From Fibrobacter succinogenes (lineage in GTDB: Bacteria > Fibrobacterota > Fibrobacteria > Fibrobacterales > Fibrobacteraceae): a stretch of DNA of 64,000 bases. Both the position numbers and the translations under genes were made by a program. Under the pieces are notes generated by a model, which worked only from the letters and a program-made list of their open reading frames with translations, was not told the origin of the DNA and searched no databases. The stretch covers positions 1 through 64,000 of the forward strand of contig CACYRP010000014.1 of NCBI GenBank assembly GCA_902776765.1, written 5' to 3'. The stretch's first letter is position 1; every line of letters starts with the position of its first letter. Of the stretch, positions 28,001 through 35,665 are shown one piece after another.

Positions 28001-28500
28001 TGGTCAAGGTTAATGAGGTTCACGCCGACAATCGCAAGCCACGATGCAGCAATAATACCGCTAATGCTAAAGATTTGCAGAAATGCGTTTGCGTAGCTCA
28101 AGTTCCTCACGCCAAACATTTCCTTGACAATCGCATACTTTGCAGCACTGTGGATGGCAAAACCGCAGCTAAGCCCAATCGAAAGCCAGAAAGCAACTCG
28201 CGGGCTATCGACCGTCACCAAGACCGACTGCGCTATCACAAATAGCGTCATCATGAGTGACGACCATGCCATCACCTTGTTCTTCGAGAACTTATTGGTG
28301 AAGAACCCAGCGAAGAACACCATCAACACGTATGGAGCAAGGAAAAAGATTTGGAGCATGAAGCTCTGCCAGATGATACCATCCTTCGCAAAGAACGATC
28401 CGGAAAGAATCTTTTGAGCGTAAATAAATACACCCGCCTGAACAAAAGCTGTAGCAAGGACAGATAAGAAGAATCTTACAGCACCTTTAACTTTCCACAT
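25072..28500 (-). CDS. aas: MFS transporter / acyltransferase / acyl-ACP synthetase fusion (Aas-LplT type)
   Basis: Three modules are fused in 1142 residues. Residues 1-410 form an MFS transporter with about 12 membrane segments, like the lysophospholipid flippase LplT. Residues about 420-620 form a PlsC-type acyltransferase with the HX4D motif (GNHHSFIDWAMV) and FPSGEVS in place of the usual EGTRS. Residues about 650-1142 form an AMP-forming acyl-ACP synthetase with VFSSGSEGTPKGVELS, YGCTETAP and YRTGDKGYLDEDGF. Together they would import, reacylate and recycle lysophospholipids in the inner membrane. In E. coli LplT and Aas are separate adjacent genes; the triple fusion is known from several phyla. 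It appears to be monocistronic. Confidence 0.92.
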   Translation of the reverse strand: MWKVKGAVRFFLSVLATAFVQAGVFIYAQKILSGSFFAKDGIIWQSFMLQIFFLAPYVLMVFFAGFFTNKFSKNKVMAWSSLMMTLFVIAQSVLVTVDSPRVAFWLSIGLSCGFAIHSAAKYAIVKEMFGVRNLSYANAFLQIFSISGIIAASWLAIVGVNLINLDQLVSYEAVRRITSKSVVIPWILTAVSVLGTIANFMIPRVKYQDRNVSIDKVKRHLSLGFRVPTLRASIIALSMFWALAQVFVLVYQDVSGSSTVDMMQDYMSFAIVGLMIGTIVAAHFSKDFIESGFVPLGMFGASICMFLVPFLVHPVALVLLYSLTGFFGGLILVPVNALLQYNTRPNNSGSVIALANLIQAVVLVAFLFVFTMLVRFTDIRPQNYFIGLAVISVGVFIWSIYNLPQAMLRTLLRFVFSRYRIRVLNVQNIPNEGPILLVGNHHSFIDWAMVQMASPRPLCIASNKDHFDKWYLRAVLKRLGMIRIDNRNPKIAMDKIHEVLLAGKAVLIFPSGEVSKSPHVEPFTIDYSSAVDGTKAQIIPFYIQGLWGSNYSYSSSNMYGASAERSVTVAFGDALPADTPPNEIRAIIRRISIDAWNYAVSFVHPIADSWIRTYKKYVKNGPAIYSPDGAHFSGYKLMGAVMAFRGYLKKTLRKHEQNVGIMLPPSPAGVIVNLALWTLGKTNVNLNYTSSVDNVKFCCDRAECSTVITSRQFVQKLKARGSDYSQVASDKVRLLYAEDMMKEIPKAKIAAFLVLCILMPSWLIRFVFVKRRSLDDNACIVFSSGSEGTPKGVELSQRNLMGNIQQLACILNVSRGDVMLSELPLFHSFGLTVTTLLNLTEGCPIVAVADPTDVKTMSRVCAEFQVTFLIATPTFLRAFTVSRYVHPLMFKSVRIIIAGAEALRPELATAFRLKFGKEIYEGYGCTETAPVASVNTENTLFDDYTTLQVNNKPGTVGPALPGTQFLIVDPETNEPLPTGEAGMILIGGCQVMKGYLKDEDRTKSVIVQKDGVRYYRTGDKGYLDEDGFLTIVDRYSRFAKLGGEMVSLGAVEKKIQDTPVLQGCDYVVTAIPDATKGEKIVLLYQGEKDPKDVLFELRASGMPPLMLPSAAFNVEVMPKLGSGKADYVTAKKMAKELVEAKK

Positions 28501-28554
28501 TTACAAAATCCTCATTTTTTTGCAAAATGTTATATAGCTCCAAAGATAGAAAAA

Positions 28555-29931
28555 TCACCTCATTAGAGCCTCAATATCCTCCACTGTACGTGGAATAAGC
28601 TCCGAAATATTTTCAAATCCGCTTTTTGTAATAAGTAAATCATCTTCTATGCGAATTCCGATACTTTCGCAGTAACGCTTGCCTTCAATAATCGCCGTAA
28701 AATCGCCATAAAGACCCGGCTCGCAAGAGATGAGCATCCCCGGCTTGAGCACCACATCCAAGGAACGGGAACCAGGGTCTCCTTCGTGGATATGTTCCCC
28801 GATAAAGTGGCTCACCCCATGCGGCCTCTTTTCATACAGCAATTCAAAGCTTCCGCGCGCCCCCTTTACGAGTCGGCGGTCGAGTTCCATCATGATGAAC
28901 TCCCAGCAAATCATGCCAATTTCTTTCAGTGAAACGCCCGGGCGCACCAAGCGCTGGTACACCTTCGCCGATTCCAGCACGATTTCGTACAACATTTTTT
29001 GAAGTGGGTCAAACTTGCCATTGACCGGGATTGTACGCGAGATATCGCTATGCAAGGTACCGAACCGCACACCAAAGTCGAAGAGGATAAGTTCGCCATC
29101 GCGGAGCGCTTCGTCATTCTTCACGTAGTGCAAGCAGCAAGCGTTCTTGCCGCCAGCAGCAATCGTCGGGAAAGCAAGGTCGCCGTCTCCACGGCGCTGC
29201 ATTTCGTAGTTCAGGTAGAGCGCGGCATCACGTTCGGTCTTCATGTTTTTCATCGCAGACAACAGCGCACGGAAAGCATCGTCCGTAATCGTCTGCGCCA
29301 CGCGGGCGTCACCAATACGTTCCGATTCCAGCACCAGGCGGTCTTCGAAATGCATGTCCGCGCAGCTCGTCACGCTCATTTTAAAGCGACGAAGCACGCT
29401 TTTCATCTTGACCTTGAGCTTTTCGTTGTGGTCGCCTTCGAACTTTTCGTAATAGAACGCAAAAGCATGGTCCACGGCATCCTTACCCGTTGAATATTCC
29501 ACCGCTAGCGATTCTACAAAAGTCCACACATCCTCAGCCGGTCGAACCTCATCGATACCCGTCAAACGAGAAACAACATCTTCGCCATCAACAAAACCAA
29601 GGCGTTTTCCCACCCAGAATTCTTTGAACGGATCTTTTTTAGGCACAAAAAGCGTCGAACGAGATTTACGCGGGTCCAAAACTAAATAACAACCCGCCTG
29701 ATTCACGCCGGTCATGTACAAAAACGCCGGATCCTGCACAAAGCGCGTCCAAGTTTGAACAAAGGCTTCCTCGCCCCCCGGTTCAACGGGCATTCCTGCA
29801 AAAACGCAAAACGAATCCAGTTTTTTCATCAAAGACAGTCGTCTTTTCGCATAAATTTTCTTGGAATCGTAGTTTTTAGACGATAAAAAGACCTGAGAAT
29901 AGGTCTGAACATCGGTTTTTCGTGATTGCAT
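28555..29931 (-). CDS. M24-family Xaa-Pro aminopeptidase-like metallopeptidase
   Basis: The N-terminal half (about 35-190) is the creatinase-like domain (FAGMPVEPGGEEAFVQTWTR, FLYMTGVNQ..C.LVLDP). The C-terminal pita-bread domain carries the metal ligands: FDFGVRFGTLHSDISRTIPV (two Asp), HGVSHFIGEHIHEGDPGS (His), LISCEPGLYG (Glu) and ESIGIRIEDD (Glu). The set is complete, so it should be an active dinuclear peptidase removing residues before proline. An ATG at 29931 and a TTG six bases upstream at 29937 are both possible starts; the AAAGG ribosome site fits either. It is divergent from the following lipoprotein gene. Confidence 0.88.
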   Translation of the reverse strand: MQSRKTDVQTYSQVFLSSKNYDSKKIYAKRRLSLMKKLDSFCVFAGMPVEPGGEEAFVQTWTRFVQDPAFLYMTGVNQAGCYLVLDPRKSRSTLFVPKKDPFKEFWVGKRLGFVDGEDVVSRLTGIDEVRPAEDVWTFVESLAVEYSTGKDAVDHAFAFYYEKFEGDHNEKLKVKMKSVLRRFKMSVTSCADMHFEDRLVLESERIGDARVAQTITDDAFRALLSAMKNMKTERDAALYLNYEMQRRGDGDLAFPTIAAGGKNACCLHYVKNDEALRDGELILFDFGVRFGTLHSDISRTIPVNGKFDPLQKMLYEIVLESAKVYQRLVRPGVSLKEIGMICWEFIMMELDRRLVKGARGSFELLYEKRPHGVSHFIGEHIHEGDPGSRSLDVVLKPGMLISCEPGLYGDFTAIIEGKRYCESIGIRIEDDLLITKSGFENISELIPRTVEDIEALMR

Positions 29932-30014
29932 ACTCAATTTTTACCTTTTTTAACATTTTTTCTGCCACAACTATATATATTTTAGCCATCAAAGACTAGA
30001 ATGGAGCTTAAATA

Positions 30015-30371
30015 ATGTCTCTTAAAAAATGGAAATTAGTTCTCGCCTCTCTTTCTGTAGCACTTTTCTCGGCTTGCGCAGGTTCTTCTAACTCTGGCAG
30101 CAGCGATACTGGCTATACGGGAAGCAACGAATCCTCCTCCGAATCCACTTCTTACACGGGTTACAGCGACAACCAGTCCGAATCTGCAAAGCCGGCTGCA
30201 CCGGTAAAGAAGGAACCGCCGAAGGAAGTCATCAACGAAAAGACTTTGAAGAAGACTCAGGACGAAGCTTCTGCAGCAAACGAAGACAACCACAAGCTCC
30301 GCAAGGAAATCTTCGAAGCAAGAACCAAGCTTGGTCTTCCGATTCAGCAACCTTCCACAGATGCAGAGTAG
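30015..30371 (+). CDS. small lipoprotein
   Basis: The 118-residue protein has a lipoprotein signal (MSLKKWKLVLASLSVALFSAC). A Ser/Gly/Thr/Tyr-rich linker (about 22-65, repeated TGY and SSES) and a charged, probably helical C-terminus (EVINEKTLKKTQDEASAANEDNHKLRKEIFEARTKL in part) follow. A helical tail on a flexible tether is the architecture of small envelope lipoproteins that reach into the periplasm. No family is recognised. Its end overlaps the start of phoH by 11 nt, which suggests co-expression with phoH and pgpH. Confidence 0.8.
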   Translation: MSLKKWKLVLASLSVALFSACAGSSNSGSSDTGYTGSNESSSESTSYTGYSDNQSESAKPAAPVKKEPPKEVINEKTLKKTQDEASAANEDNHKLRKEIFEARTKLGLPIQQPSTDAE

Positions 30372-31314
30372 TATAAGGCATTACTCACTGTCTGACAACC
30401 TGAAACGAGTTATTTCAGGCGAACGTGAAACGGTTTTCCGATTACTGGAGAGCCGTTTTTGCGTTGAAATACGCACCCGCCTTCCGGGACTCGACATTGT
30501 CCCGCTCGAAGACGCCGACATGTCAGGCATTCTCGCAATTCTCGACCAACTTAAAATCGCCGCGCGCAACGGCGAGATTTTGGACGCCACCCAGCTTGAG
30601 CGAATGCTCGGCCCCAAAGAAGCGCCCTTTACCGAAGCTATTCCCGAAAGCCCTATCTTCAGGAACAGGTTCGGCATCAGCGTTTCTGCAAAGACTCCAG
30701 CACAAGCAGAGCTGGTCAAGGCGGTCGAAAACAACGACATCATTTTTGCGAAAGGCCCTGCCGGTACAGGTAAAACGTTCCTCGCCGTAACGCTTGCTGT
30801 TGCAAGCCTCGAACGTGGCGAAGCCGAACGCATTTGCCTTGTGCGCCCCGCCGTCGAAGCCGGCGAATCGCTTGGATTTTTGCCCGGCGACCTGAAAGAA
30901 AAAATTGCGCCATACCTCCGCCCCATCCACGATAGCCTCTCCGAGCTGTTATCGACGGAAAAGTTGCGCCGTTACGAAGAAACAGGCGCGATTGAAGTCG
31001 CCCCGCTCGCATACATGCGCGGCCGCACCTTAAAACGGGCGTTCATCATCTTGGACGAAGCTCAAAACACGACAACCGCCCAGATGAAGATGTTCCTCAC
31101 CCGCCTCGGCCCCCACAGTAAGGCGATTATCACCGGTGACACAAGCCAAATTGACCTCGCCAAGGGGCAAGTTTCCGGTCTGGAACACGCCATGAAAATC
31201 CTCAAGGGGATCCATGGAATCGCCGAAGTCGAATTTAGCGCTACCGACGTCCTTCGCCATCATTTAGTCAAAGACATTTTGCTAGCTTACGAACAGAACG
31301 AGCTTAAAAAGTAG
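30361..31314 (+). CDS. phoH: PhoH-family ATPase
   Basis: The start at 30361 overlaps the lipoprotein stop; an in-frame codon at 30331 lies deeper in that gene. The 317-residue product has a short N-terminal KH-like region (RHYSLSDNLKRVISGERETVFRLLE in part). Its P-loop ATPase has GPAGTGKTFLAVTLAV (Walker A), RPAVEAGESLGFLPGDLKEK, IILDEAQNTT (Walker B) and ITGDTSQIDL. PhoH/YbeZ proteins are cytoplasmic NTPases linked to rRNA maturation with YbeY. The order phoH-pgpH matches a widespread arrangement in which ybeY usually comes next; ybeY is not seen here. Confidence 0.93.
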   Translation: MQSSIRHYSLSDNLKRVISGERETVFRLLESRFCVEIRTRLPGLDIVPLEDADMSGILAILDQLKIAARNGEILDATQLERMLGPKEAPFTEAIPESPIFRNRFGISVSAKTPAQAELVKAVENNDIIFAKGPAGTGKTFLAVTLAVASLERGEAERICLVRPAVEAGESLGFLPGDLKEKIAPYLRPIHDSLSELLSTEKLRRYEETGAIEVAPLAYMRGRTLKRAFIILDEAQNTTTAQMKMFLTRLGPHSKAIITGDTSQIDLAKGQVSGLEHAMKILKGIHGIAEVEFSATDVLRHHLVKDILLAYEQNELKK

Positions 31315-31325
31315 AAGAGTATTAA

Positions 31326-33602
31326 ATGAACAAGAAAGAGAAAAAAATTCACCTGTTTATCGGCTGGGTTATTTTAATCCTCATTGCCATTATCTTGTTT
31401 CCCGACAAGAACATAGCTCTCCGCGCCGAACGCCCGCACTTGGGTCAGCTCAGTACGAGAACGATTGTCGCGCCGTTCAAGTTCGAAGTTCCGAAAACCG
31501 AACAGGAAATTCAGAACGAGAAAGCTCGTGCCGCCGAGAAGGTGAATGCCATTTTCGAATTCAACGCCGACGAAACGACACGCCTGCTGCGCGAACTGGA
31601 ACAGTACCTCAAAAAGTTGGAACAGTACGGCAAATTGCAATACGTCATCAGCTCCAGCAAAGATGACGGTAGTGTTTCGATGCAGGAGAAAGTCCAAGAA
31701 ACTTCTCGCATTTACGACCAGCTAAAGCAACGCCTATCCATTACAGCCATCAAGCCGCTCAGCACAAACGCCGTTGCCCGCGATTCCTTGATGTCCGTGT
31801 ACTACCAGATGATGCAAAAAGGCGTTTCGAACACGCTCCTCGCCAAAACCGAAACCGAAGTGACGTTGTTCTGCAATAGCTACAATATCAAGCAAATCAA
31901 GAATCTCATTTATAACAAGCCGACGATTTCGCTTATCAAGGACAACGAAGAAAACACGCTGGACATCAACGAAATCCAGCCCATGCAACGCCGCATTGAC
32001 GAAGCTTTCGGCCAATTGCAGAGTTCGTTCTCCACGGAACAAGGTTTGCAGAGTGCCTTCTACGAAGCCCTTTATGTATTTACCAGCCCTAACATTTTCT
32101 ATCTCGAAAAAGAAACCGAAGCTCGCAAGCTTGATGCCAGCAACAAAGTCACCTTAATCAAAGGCATGGTTCCGCGCGGCATGGAAATCGTGGCACAGGG
32201 CGCCCCCATCACCAAGGAAATCTTGGAAAAAATCGATGCCCTCCAACAAGCCCAGCAGAACGAAGAAAATTCTAAAATGCTCACGGCCCCTTACGGCAAC
32301 GTGCTTGTCTTTGTTATTATCATTACGCTCCTCATCATGTTCAGCCTCTACACGCCGACGCGCACCATGTTCAAGACACCGCGCCAATTGTGGAGCCTCG
32401 TATTCTTGACAGTATTGCAGCTCCTCGCCTTCTGGATTATCCATAACCTTTCCGGAACGCTCAACAGGCCCGATAGCATTCTCCCCGACGCCATCGACTT
32501 CATGTGGCTGTACCCGATTACGTTTACGCCAGTGATTGCCGTTGTGCTCTACGACTTCCGCATGGGCCTTGCCTTTGCAACGTTCTCTGCAGGTTTCTTT
32601 GGCATTTTGAACGGTTACGATCTTGCAGCAACACTCACGAGCCTTCTTGTCAATATCGCCGTCATCTCGCCGCTCTTCCGCATGCGCTACCGTGTGCAGT
32701 TTGCCTGGAGCATGATTGCAGGCGTCGTTGCCGCAGCCGCTGCCATCAGCATAATGCTACTCCTCCGCAATAGATTCAGCTTCGTGACATTCTACCAGAC
32801 GCTCATTGCAGCAAGCGCAAATATCATCATCTTTACCGCAGTCGCGTCCGTGCTTTTGATCCACGTTGTCGAAAGAGTCTTCAGCATTACGACAGTCCTT
32901 ACGCTCATGGAAATGTCCGACTTCAACAGACCTGCCCTCAAGCGCATTTCTGAACTCGCACCGGGCACGTTCCACCACAGCATCCAGGTTTCGAACCTTG
33001 CCGAAAGCGTCGCCGAAACCATTGGCGCCAACTCGCTCCTTGTCCGCGTCATGGCGCTTTACCATGATTTGGGCAAGACCATGCGCCCGGAATACTTCAC
33101 CGAAAACCAGAAGCAAGGCGTGAACCCTCACAACAACCTTGATCCCTACCAGTCCGTAAAAATCTTGACGGGCCACGTCTCTCAAGGCATTTTGCTCGCC
33201 AAGGAATACAAGATTCCGGAACTTGTCACCACAGGCATTCAGGAACACCACGGCACAACGCTCATCCAATACTTCCACCACAAGGCTAAAGAACTCGCTA
33301 AGGAAACTGGTAAAGAAGTTAAGGAAGAAGATTTCCGCTACAAGGGCCCGCGCCCGCAAAGCATGGAAACAGCAATCCTCATGCTTGCCGACGTCATCGA
33401 GGCGACTAGTCGTTCCATGACAGACACCTCTTCCGAAGCACTCATATCCATGATCCACAAGACTATTTTGGACAAGTTCATGGACGGGCAATTCAATGAA
33501 AGCAATTTGTCTGTAAAAGAACTTTCAAAGCTCGAAGAAGCATTCCTCCACAGTCTTGACGGAACGTACCATACGCGCGTCAAATATCCGGGACAGCGGT
33601 AA
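31326..33602 (+). CDS. pgpH: cyclic-di-AMP phosphodiesterase, 7TM-HD (PgpH)
   Basis: The 758-residue protein has an N-terminal membrane segment (about 11-28) and an extracytoplasmic 7TMR-HDED domain (about 40-315). A seven-helix membrane bundle (about 320-510) and a cytoplasmic HD domain follow. The HD motifs are [41 protein letters not shown] and [11 protein letters not shown]. This is the full PgpH layout; such proteins hydrolyse c-di-AMP to pApA. It begins 11 nt after phoH, so the two form an operon. The c-di-AMP synthase gene cdaA is 20 kb away in this window. Confidence 0.92.
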   Translation: MNKKEKKIHLFIGWVILILIAIILFPDKNIALRAERPHLGQLSTRTIVAPFKFEVPKTEQEIQNEKARAAEKVNAIFEFNADETTRLLRELEQYLKKLEQYGKLQYVISSSKDDGSVSMQEKVQETSRIYDQLKQRLSITAIKPLSTNAVARDSLMSVYYQMMQKGVSNTLLAKTETEVTLFCNSYNIKQIKNLIYNKPTISLIKDNEENTLDINEIQPMQRRIDEAFGQLQSSFSTEQGLQSAFYEALYVFTSPNIFYLEKETEARKLDASNKVTLIKGMVPRGMEIVAQGAPITKEILEKIDALQQAQQNEENSKMLTAPYGNVLVFVIIITLLIMFSLYTPTRTMFKTPRQLWSLVFLTVLQLLAFWIIHNLSGTLNRPDSILPDAIDFMWLYPITFTPVIAVVLYDFRMGLAFATFSAGFFGILNGYDLAATLTSLLVNIAVISPLFRMRYRVQFAWSMIAGVVAAAAAISIMLLLRNRFSFVTFYQTLIAASANIIIFTAVASVLLIHVVERVFSITTVLTLMEMSDFNRPALKRISELAPGTFHHSIQVSNLAESVAETIGANSLLVRVMALYHDLGKTMRPEYFTENQKQGVNPHNNLDPYQSVKILTGHVSQGILLAKEYKIPELVTTGIQEHHGTTLIQYFHHKAKELAKETGKEVKEEDFRYKGPRPQSMETAILMLADVIEATSRSMTDTSSEALISMIHKTILDKFMDGQFNESNLSVKELSKLEEAFLHSLDGTYHTRVKYPGQR

Positions 33603-33740
33603 GTTGGTAGCAGGTAAACTTAGAGCTTAGCAGAGTTAGCAAAACCTATAGAAAAATATTCCTCGCCTTTTAAACGTCATCCTGACGCAAGGCAGGTTCC
33701 AATAAAATTGCTAAGCAGTCATTTTAAAGATCAATTAGTT

Positions 33741-33769
33741 ATGTCCGGCTCAAACCGGACATTTTTTTT
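33741..33769 (+). terminator. terminator of the phoH-pgpH operon
   Basis: ATGTCCGG pairs with CCGGACAT across CTCAAA and is followed by eight T residues. A GTCATCCTGACG-type intergenic repeat lies just upstream at about 33675-33700. Confidence 0.85.
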
Positions 33770-33809
33770 AAAGGAATTCAAAAAAAATCACTTTTTTAAC
33801 CAATAACCC

Positions 33810-33838
33810 TTGACAGTGTGATTTAATCTTTTTATATT
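33810..33838 (+). promoter_or_regulatory. promoter of the first tRNA-Asp gene
   Basis: TTGACA (33810-33815) and TATATT (33833-33838) are separated by 17 nt, an almost ideal sigma-70-type promoter. The tRNA starts 45 nt after the -10 box. Confidence 0.85.
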
Positions 33839-33883
33839 TGGGTCGTTCGGTTGAAAGACCCAACAAACAAAACAAAAACCACT

Positions 33884-33959
33884 GGGGTGGTAGCTCAATT
33901 TTGGTTAGAGCACCGGCCTGTCACGCCGGAGGTTGCGAGTTCAAGCCTCGTCTATCCCG
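33884..33959 (+). tRNA. tRNA-Asp (GTC)
   Basis: The cloverleaf folds fully: acceptor GGGGTGG with CTATCCC, D stem GCTC/GAGC, anticodon stem CCGGC/GCCGG with loop CTGTCAC, T stem GCGAG/CTCGT with TTCAAGC, and discriminator G. CCA is not encoded. An identical copy lies at 34635-34710. Confidence 0.95.
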
Positions 33960-33962
33960 CGA

Positions 33963-33990
33963 AAAAGTCCTCTCTTTCGAGAGGACTTTT
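33963..33990 (+). terminator. terminator after tRNA-Asp copy 1
   Basis: AAAAGTCCTCTC pairs with GAGAGGACTTTT across TTTC. Confidence 0.85.
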
Positions 33991-34282
33991 CGTTTATGCA
34001 TTGTCACCCCGGATTTATTCCGGGGCTACCTTACACGACACCCACAACGTCATCCTGAGCATCGCGAAGGATCCAGTGCAGTTTCCCTTACATTGTTCCC
34101 CACACTCGTTTTGCAGAGTCTCCGTACGCATTATCAATCACTCAAAAGCCGTCCCCAGCACAGCGACCGCGGAGACACGCGAAGAAATATCCTTTACACA
34201 CAACATCGTAAAGTCCTCTTTTATGCAAACATCCCCTTTCGCAAATTTTTTCACTTTTTTTCAAAAAAACACGCATTTTCGG
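33991..34282. other. intergenic region with dispersed repeats, no gene seen
   Basis: It contains a palindrome CCCCGGATTTATTCCGGGG (34007-34025) and a GTCATCCTGAGCATCGCGAAGGATCC-type repeat (about 34048-34074). The rest has no coding signal that I trust. Long open frames across it also run through the tRNA gene and are spurious. Confidence 0.5.
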
Positions 34283-34310
34283 TTGACAAGATCCTGAATA
34301 TTTGTATATT
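34283..34310 (+). promoter_or_regulatory. promoter of the DUF3098-like gene and two tRNAs
   Basis: TTGACA (34283-34288) and TATATT (34305-34310) are separated by 16 nt, 27 nt before the start codon. Confidence 0.8.
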
Positions 34311-34337
34311 TGGCACGTAATCTTGAGGTTGTAGAAA

Positions 34338-34529
34338 ATGTTAAATAAAAAGAATCTTGTTCTTATAGCTATTGGCATTTTACTACTCGTTATCGGGTTT
34401 ATTTGCTTGGCCACAGGTCCTGCCGATAATCCAATTAGCCTCTCGGTTGCACCGATTATCTTGACGATTGCTTACGTTGTGATTATTCCTCTTGGAATTC
34501 TCTTCAGCGGTAAGGATGAAAACAAGTAA
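34338..34529 (+). CDS. small two-helix membrane protein, DUF3098-like
   Basis: This 63-residue protein opens with MLNKKNLVLIAIGILLLVIGF and has a second membrane segment (about 38-56, VAPIILTIAYVVIIPLGIL). The pattern of KKN, a helix, a G..DNP-type loop, LAPI and a second helix resembles DUF3098 proteins, which are small inner-membrane proteins of unknown role. A GAGG ribosome site lies 9 nt upstream. The stop codon is only 6 nt before tRNA-Val, so mRNA and tRNA must be made as one transcript and cut apart. Confidence 0.8.
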   Translation: MLNKKNLVLIAIGILLLVIGFICLATGPADNPISLSVAPIILTIAYVVIIPLGILFSGKDENK

Positions 34530-34535
34530 TTATTT

Positions 34536-34610
34536 GGACGATTAGCTCAGCTGGTTCAGAGCGTCTGCCTTACAAGCAGAATGTCAGCGGTTCGAATCCG
34601 TTATCGTCCA
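34536..34610 (+). tRNA. tRNA-Val (TAC)
   Basis: Acceptor GGACGAT pairs with ATCGTCC, D stem is GCTC/GAGC, anticodon stem TCTGC/GCAGA with loop CTTACAA, T arm AGCGG-TTCGAAT-CCGTT, discriminator A. CCA is not encoded. Confidence 0.95.
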
Positions 34611-34634
34611 CTACCGAAGAATCGGAAACGATTT

Positions 34635-34710
34635 GGGGTGGTAGCTCAATTTTGGTTAGAGCACCGGCCTGTCACGCCGGAGGTTGCGAGTTCAAGCCTC
34701 GTCTATCCCG
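34635..34710 (+). tRNA. tRNA-Asp (GTC), second copy
   Basis: It is base-for-base identical to the copy at 33884-33959 over 76 nt, and the following GCGAAAAAGTCCTCTC is shared as well. This indicates duplication or gene conversion of a tRNA-plus-terminator unit. Confidence 0.95.
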
Positions 34711-34712
34711 CG

Positions 34713-34743
34713 AAAAAGTCCTCTCGAAAGAGAGGACTTTTCG
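34713..34743 (+). terminator. terminator after tRNA-Asp copy 2
   Basis: AAAAGTCCTCTC pairs with GAGAGGACTTTT across GAAA, a stable tetraloop-like hairpin ending in T residues. Confidence 0.85.
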
Positions 34744-34838
34744 TTTGTTGAGCGAATGCGAAACAAACAAAATCCGCCCCTCTCGAAAGAGAGGACTTTT
34801 CGTTTGTTGAGCGAATGCGAAACAAACAAAATTCGCCC
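34721..34838. repeat. 59-bp tandem repeat that includes the terminator stem
   Basis: Two units (34721-34779 and 34780-34838) are nearly identical. Each starts CTCTCGAAAGAGAGGACTTT and contains GTTTGTTGAGCGAATGCGAAACAAAC, itself a hairpin. A degenerate third start (CTCTTGAATGAGAAGAGCTTTC) follows. Confidence 0.85.
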
Positions 34839-34906
34839 CTCTTGAATGAGAAGAGCTTTCTTTTGCGTTTAACTCCGAATTACGAAATCCGAATTCCTAA
34901 TTGATC

Positions 34907-35656
34907 CTAAATCTGGAATCCGAACGCGGCGTTCACATCGATGACAAGTCCCTTGTCCATCTCAAAGTATTTGCCCTTGCGTTCCGCAGCAAAGTCGCTC
35001 GTCCAGGCATAACCTAAACCGACATCGACAAAAAACGCAAAGCGCCCCAAGAATCCTTCCCCATTATTCAGGACTTTCTTGAAACCACCACTGCACATAA
35101 AGCCGTAAAGCCAGCCATCAAAACTACCATCGCGGTTCGAATGAATATGCAAATGGTTCACCAAAAGCCCTGCCTGGAAATAGCGCCAACGCCTGCCACC
35201 AACGCCATACAAACGGAAACTTTCTTGCAAACCGATATCATGAATCTTGTAGCGATCGTGTTTTCTTTCTCGATCCACACGTACATAATGCGGTGCAGAA
35301 ATCAGAGAAATTTTCTCCATCAACTTCCATTCAAACGTCAAATTGAACAACGGATAGTCCGTAAATCCCTCCGGAACATTGATACCACCCCAAAAATGCG
35401 AATACGGTACCATAAAGTTAAACGGATGAATGTACAGTGCAAACGTTGAATCTTTCAACGATTCATCTTGCTCTAGAGGCTTTGAATCTGAAGCAGGCGT
35501 TTCTGGCACAGCATTCGCTTCGGCTGCCGGAGTTTCGTCCTTTACTTCGACTTCGGTCTTTGCCTTTTTTTCAGCACTCGGTTTTGACTGCGTTTTAGCA
35601 GGTTTCGCCACAGAAAATACAGACAAAGCAAGCAATAAAAGGACGACTTTTTTCAT
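34907..35656 (-). CDS. outer-membrane-type protein with proline/glutamate-rich N-terminal linker
   Basis: A signal peptide (MKKVVLLLLALSVFSVA) is followed by a Lys/Glu/Pro/Ala-rich segment (about 20-68). A C-terminal 180-residue region then alternates polar and hydrophobic residues with many aromatics (FALYIHPFNFMVPYSHFW, FFVDVGLGYAW, VIDVNAAFGFQI). The pattern and the final aromatic/hydrophobic strand suggest an outer-membrane beta-barrel. No family is recognised. The start lies 9 nt after the stop of the 35666-36469 gene, whose last codons contain AGGAGG, so the two are probably co-transcribed. Confidence 0.75.
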   Translation of the reverse strand: MKKVVLLLLALSVFSVAKPAKTQSKPSAEKKAKTEVEVKDETPAAEANAVPETPASDSKPLEQDESLKDSTFALYIHPFNFMVPYSHFWGGINVPEGFTDYPLFNLTFEWKLMEKISLISAPHYVRVDRERKHDRYKIHDIGLQESFRLYGVGGRRWRYFQAGLLVNHLHIHSNRDGSFDGWLYGFMCSGGFKKVLNNGEGFLGRFAFFVDVGLGYAWTSDFAAERKGKYFEMDKGLVIDVNAAFGFQI

Positions 35657-35665
35657 ATAACAAAA

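Noticed and set aside
26944..28245. Plus-strand open frames (27562-28245 and others) inside the MFS/acyltransferase fusion gene
   Set aside because: Their His/Arg/Lys-rich products are typical reverse-strand shadows of a well-supported gene.
33838..34320. Two long overlapping open frames across the first tRNA-Asp
   Set aside because: They run through a perfect tRNA and its terminator and translate intergenic repeats.
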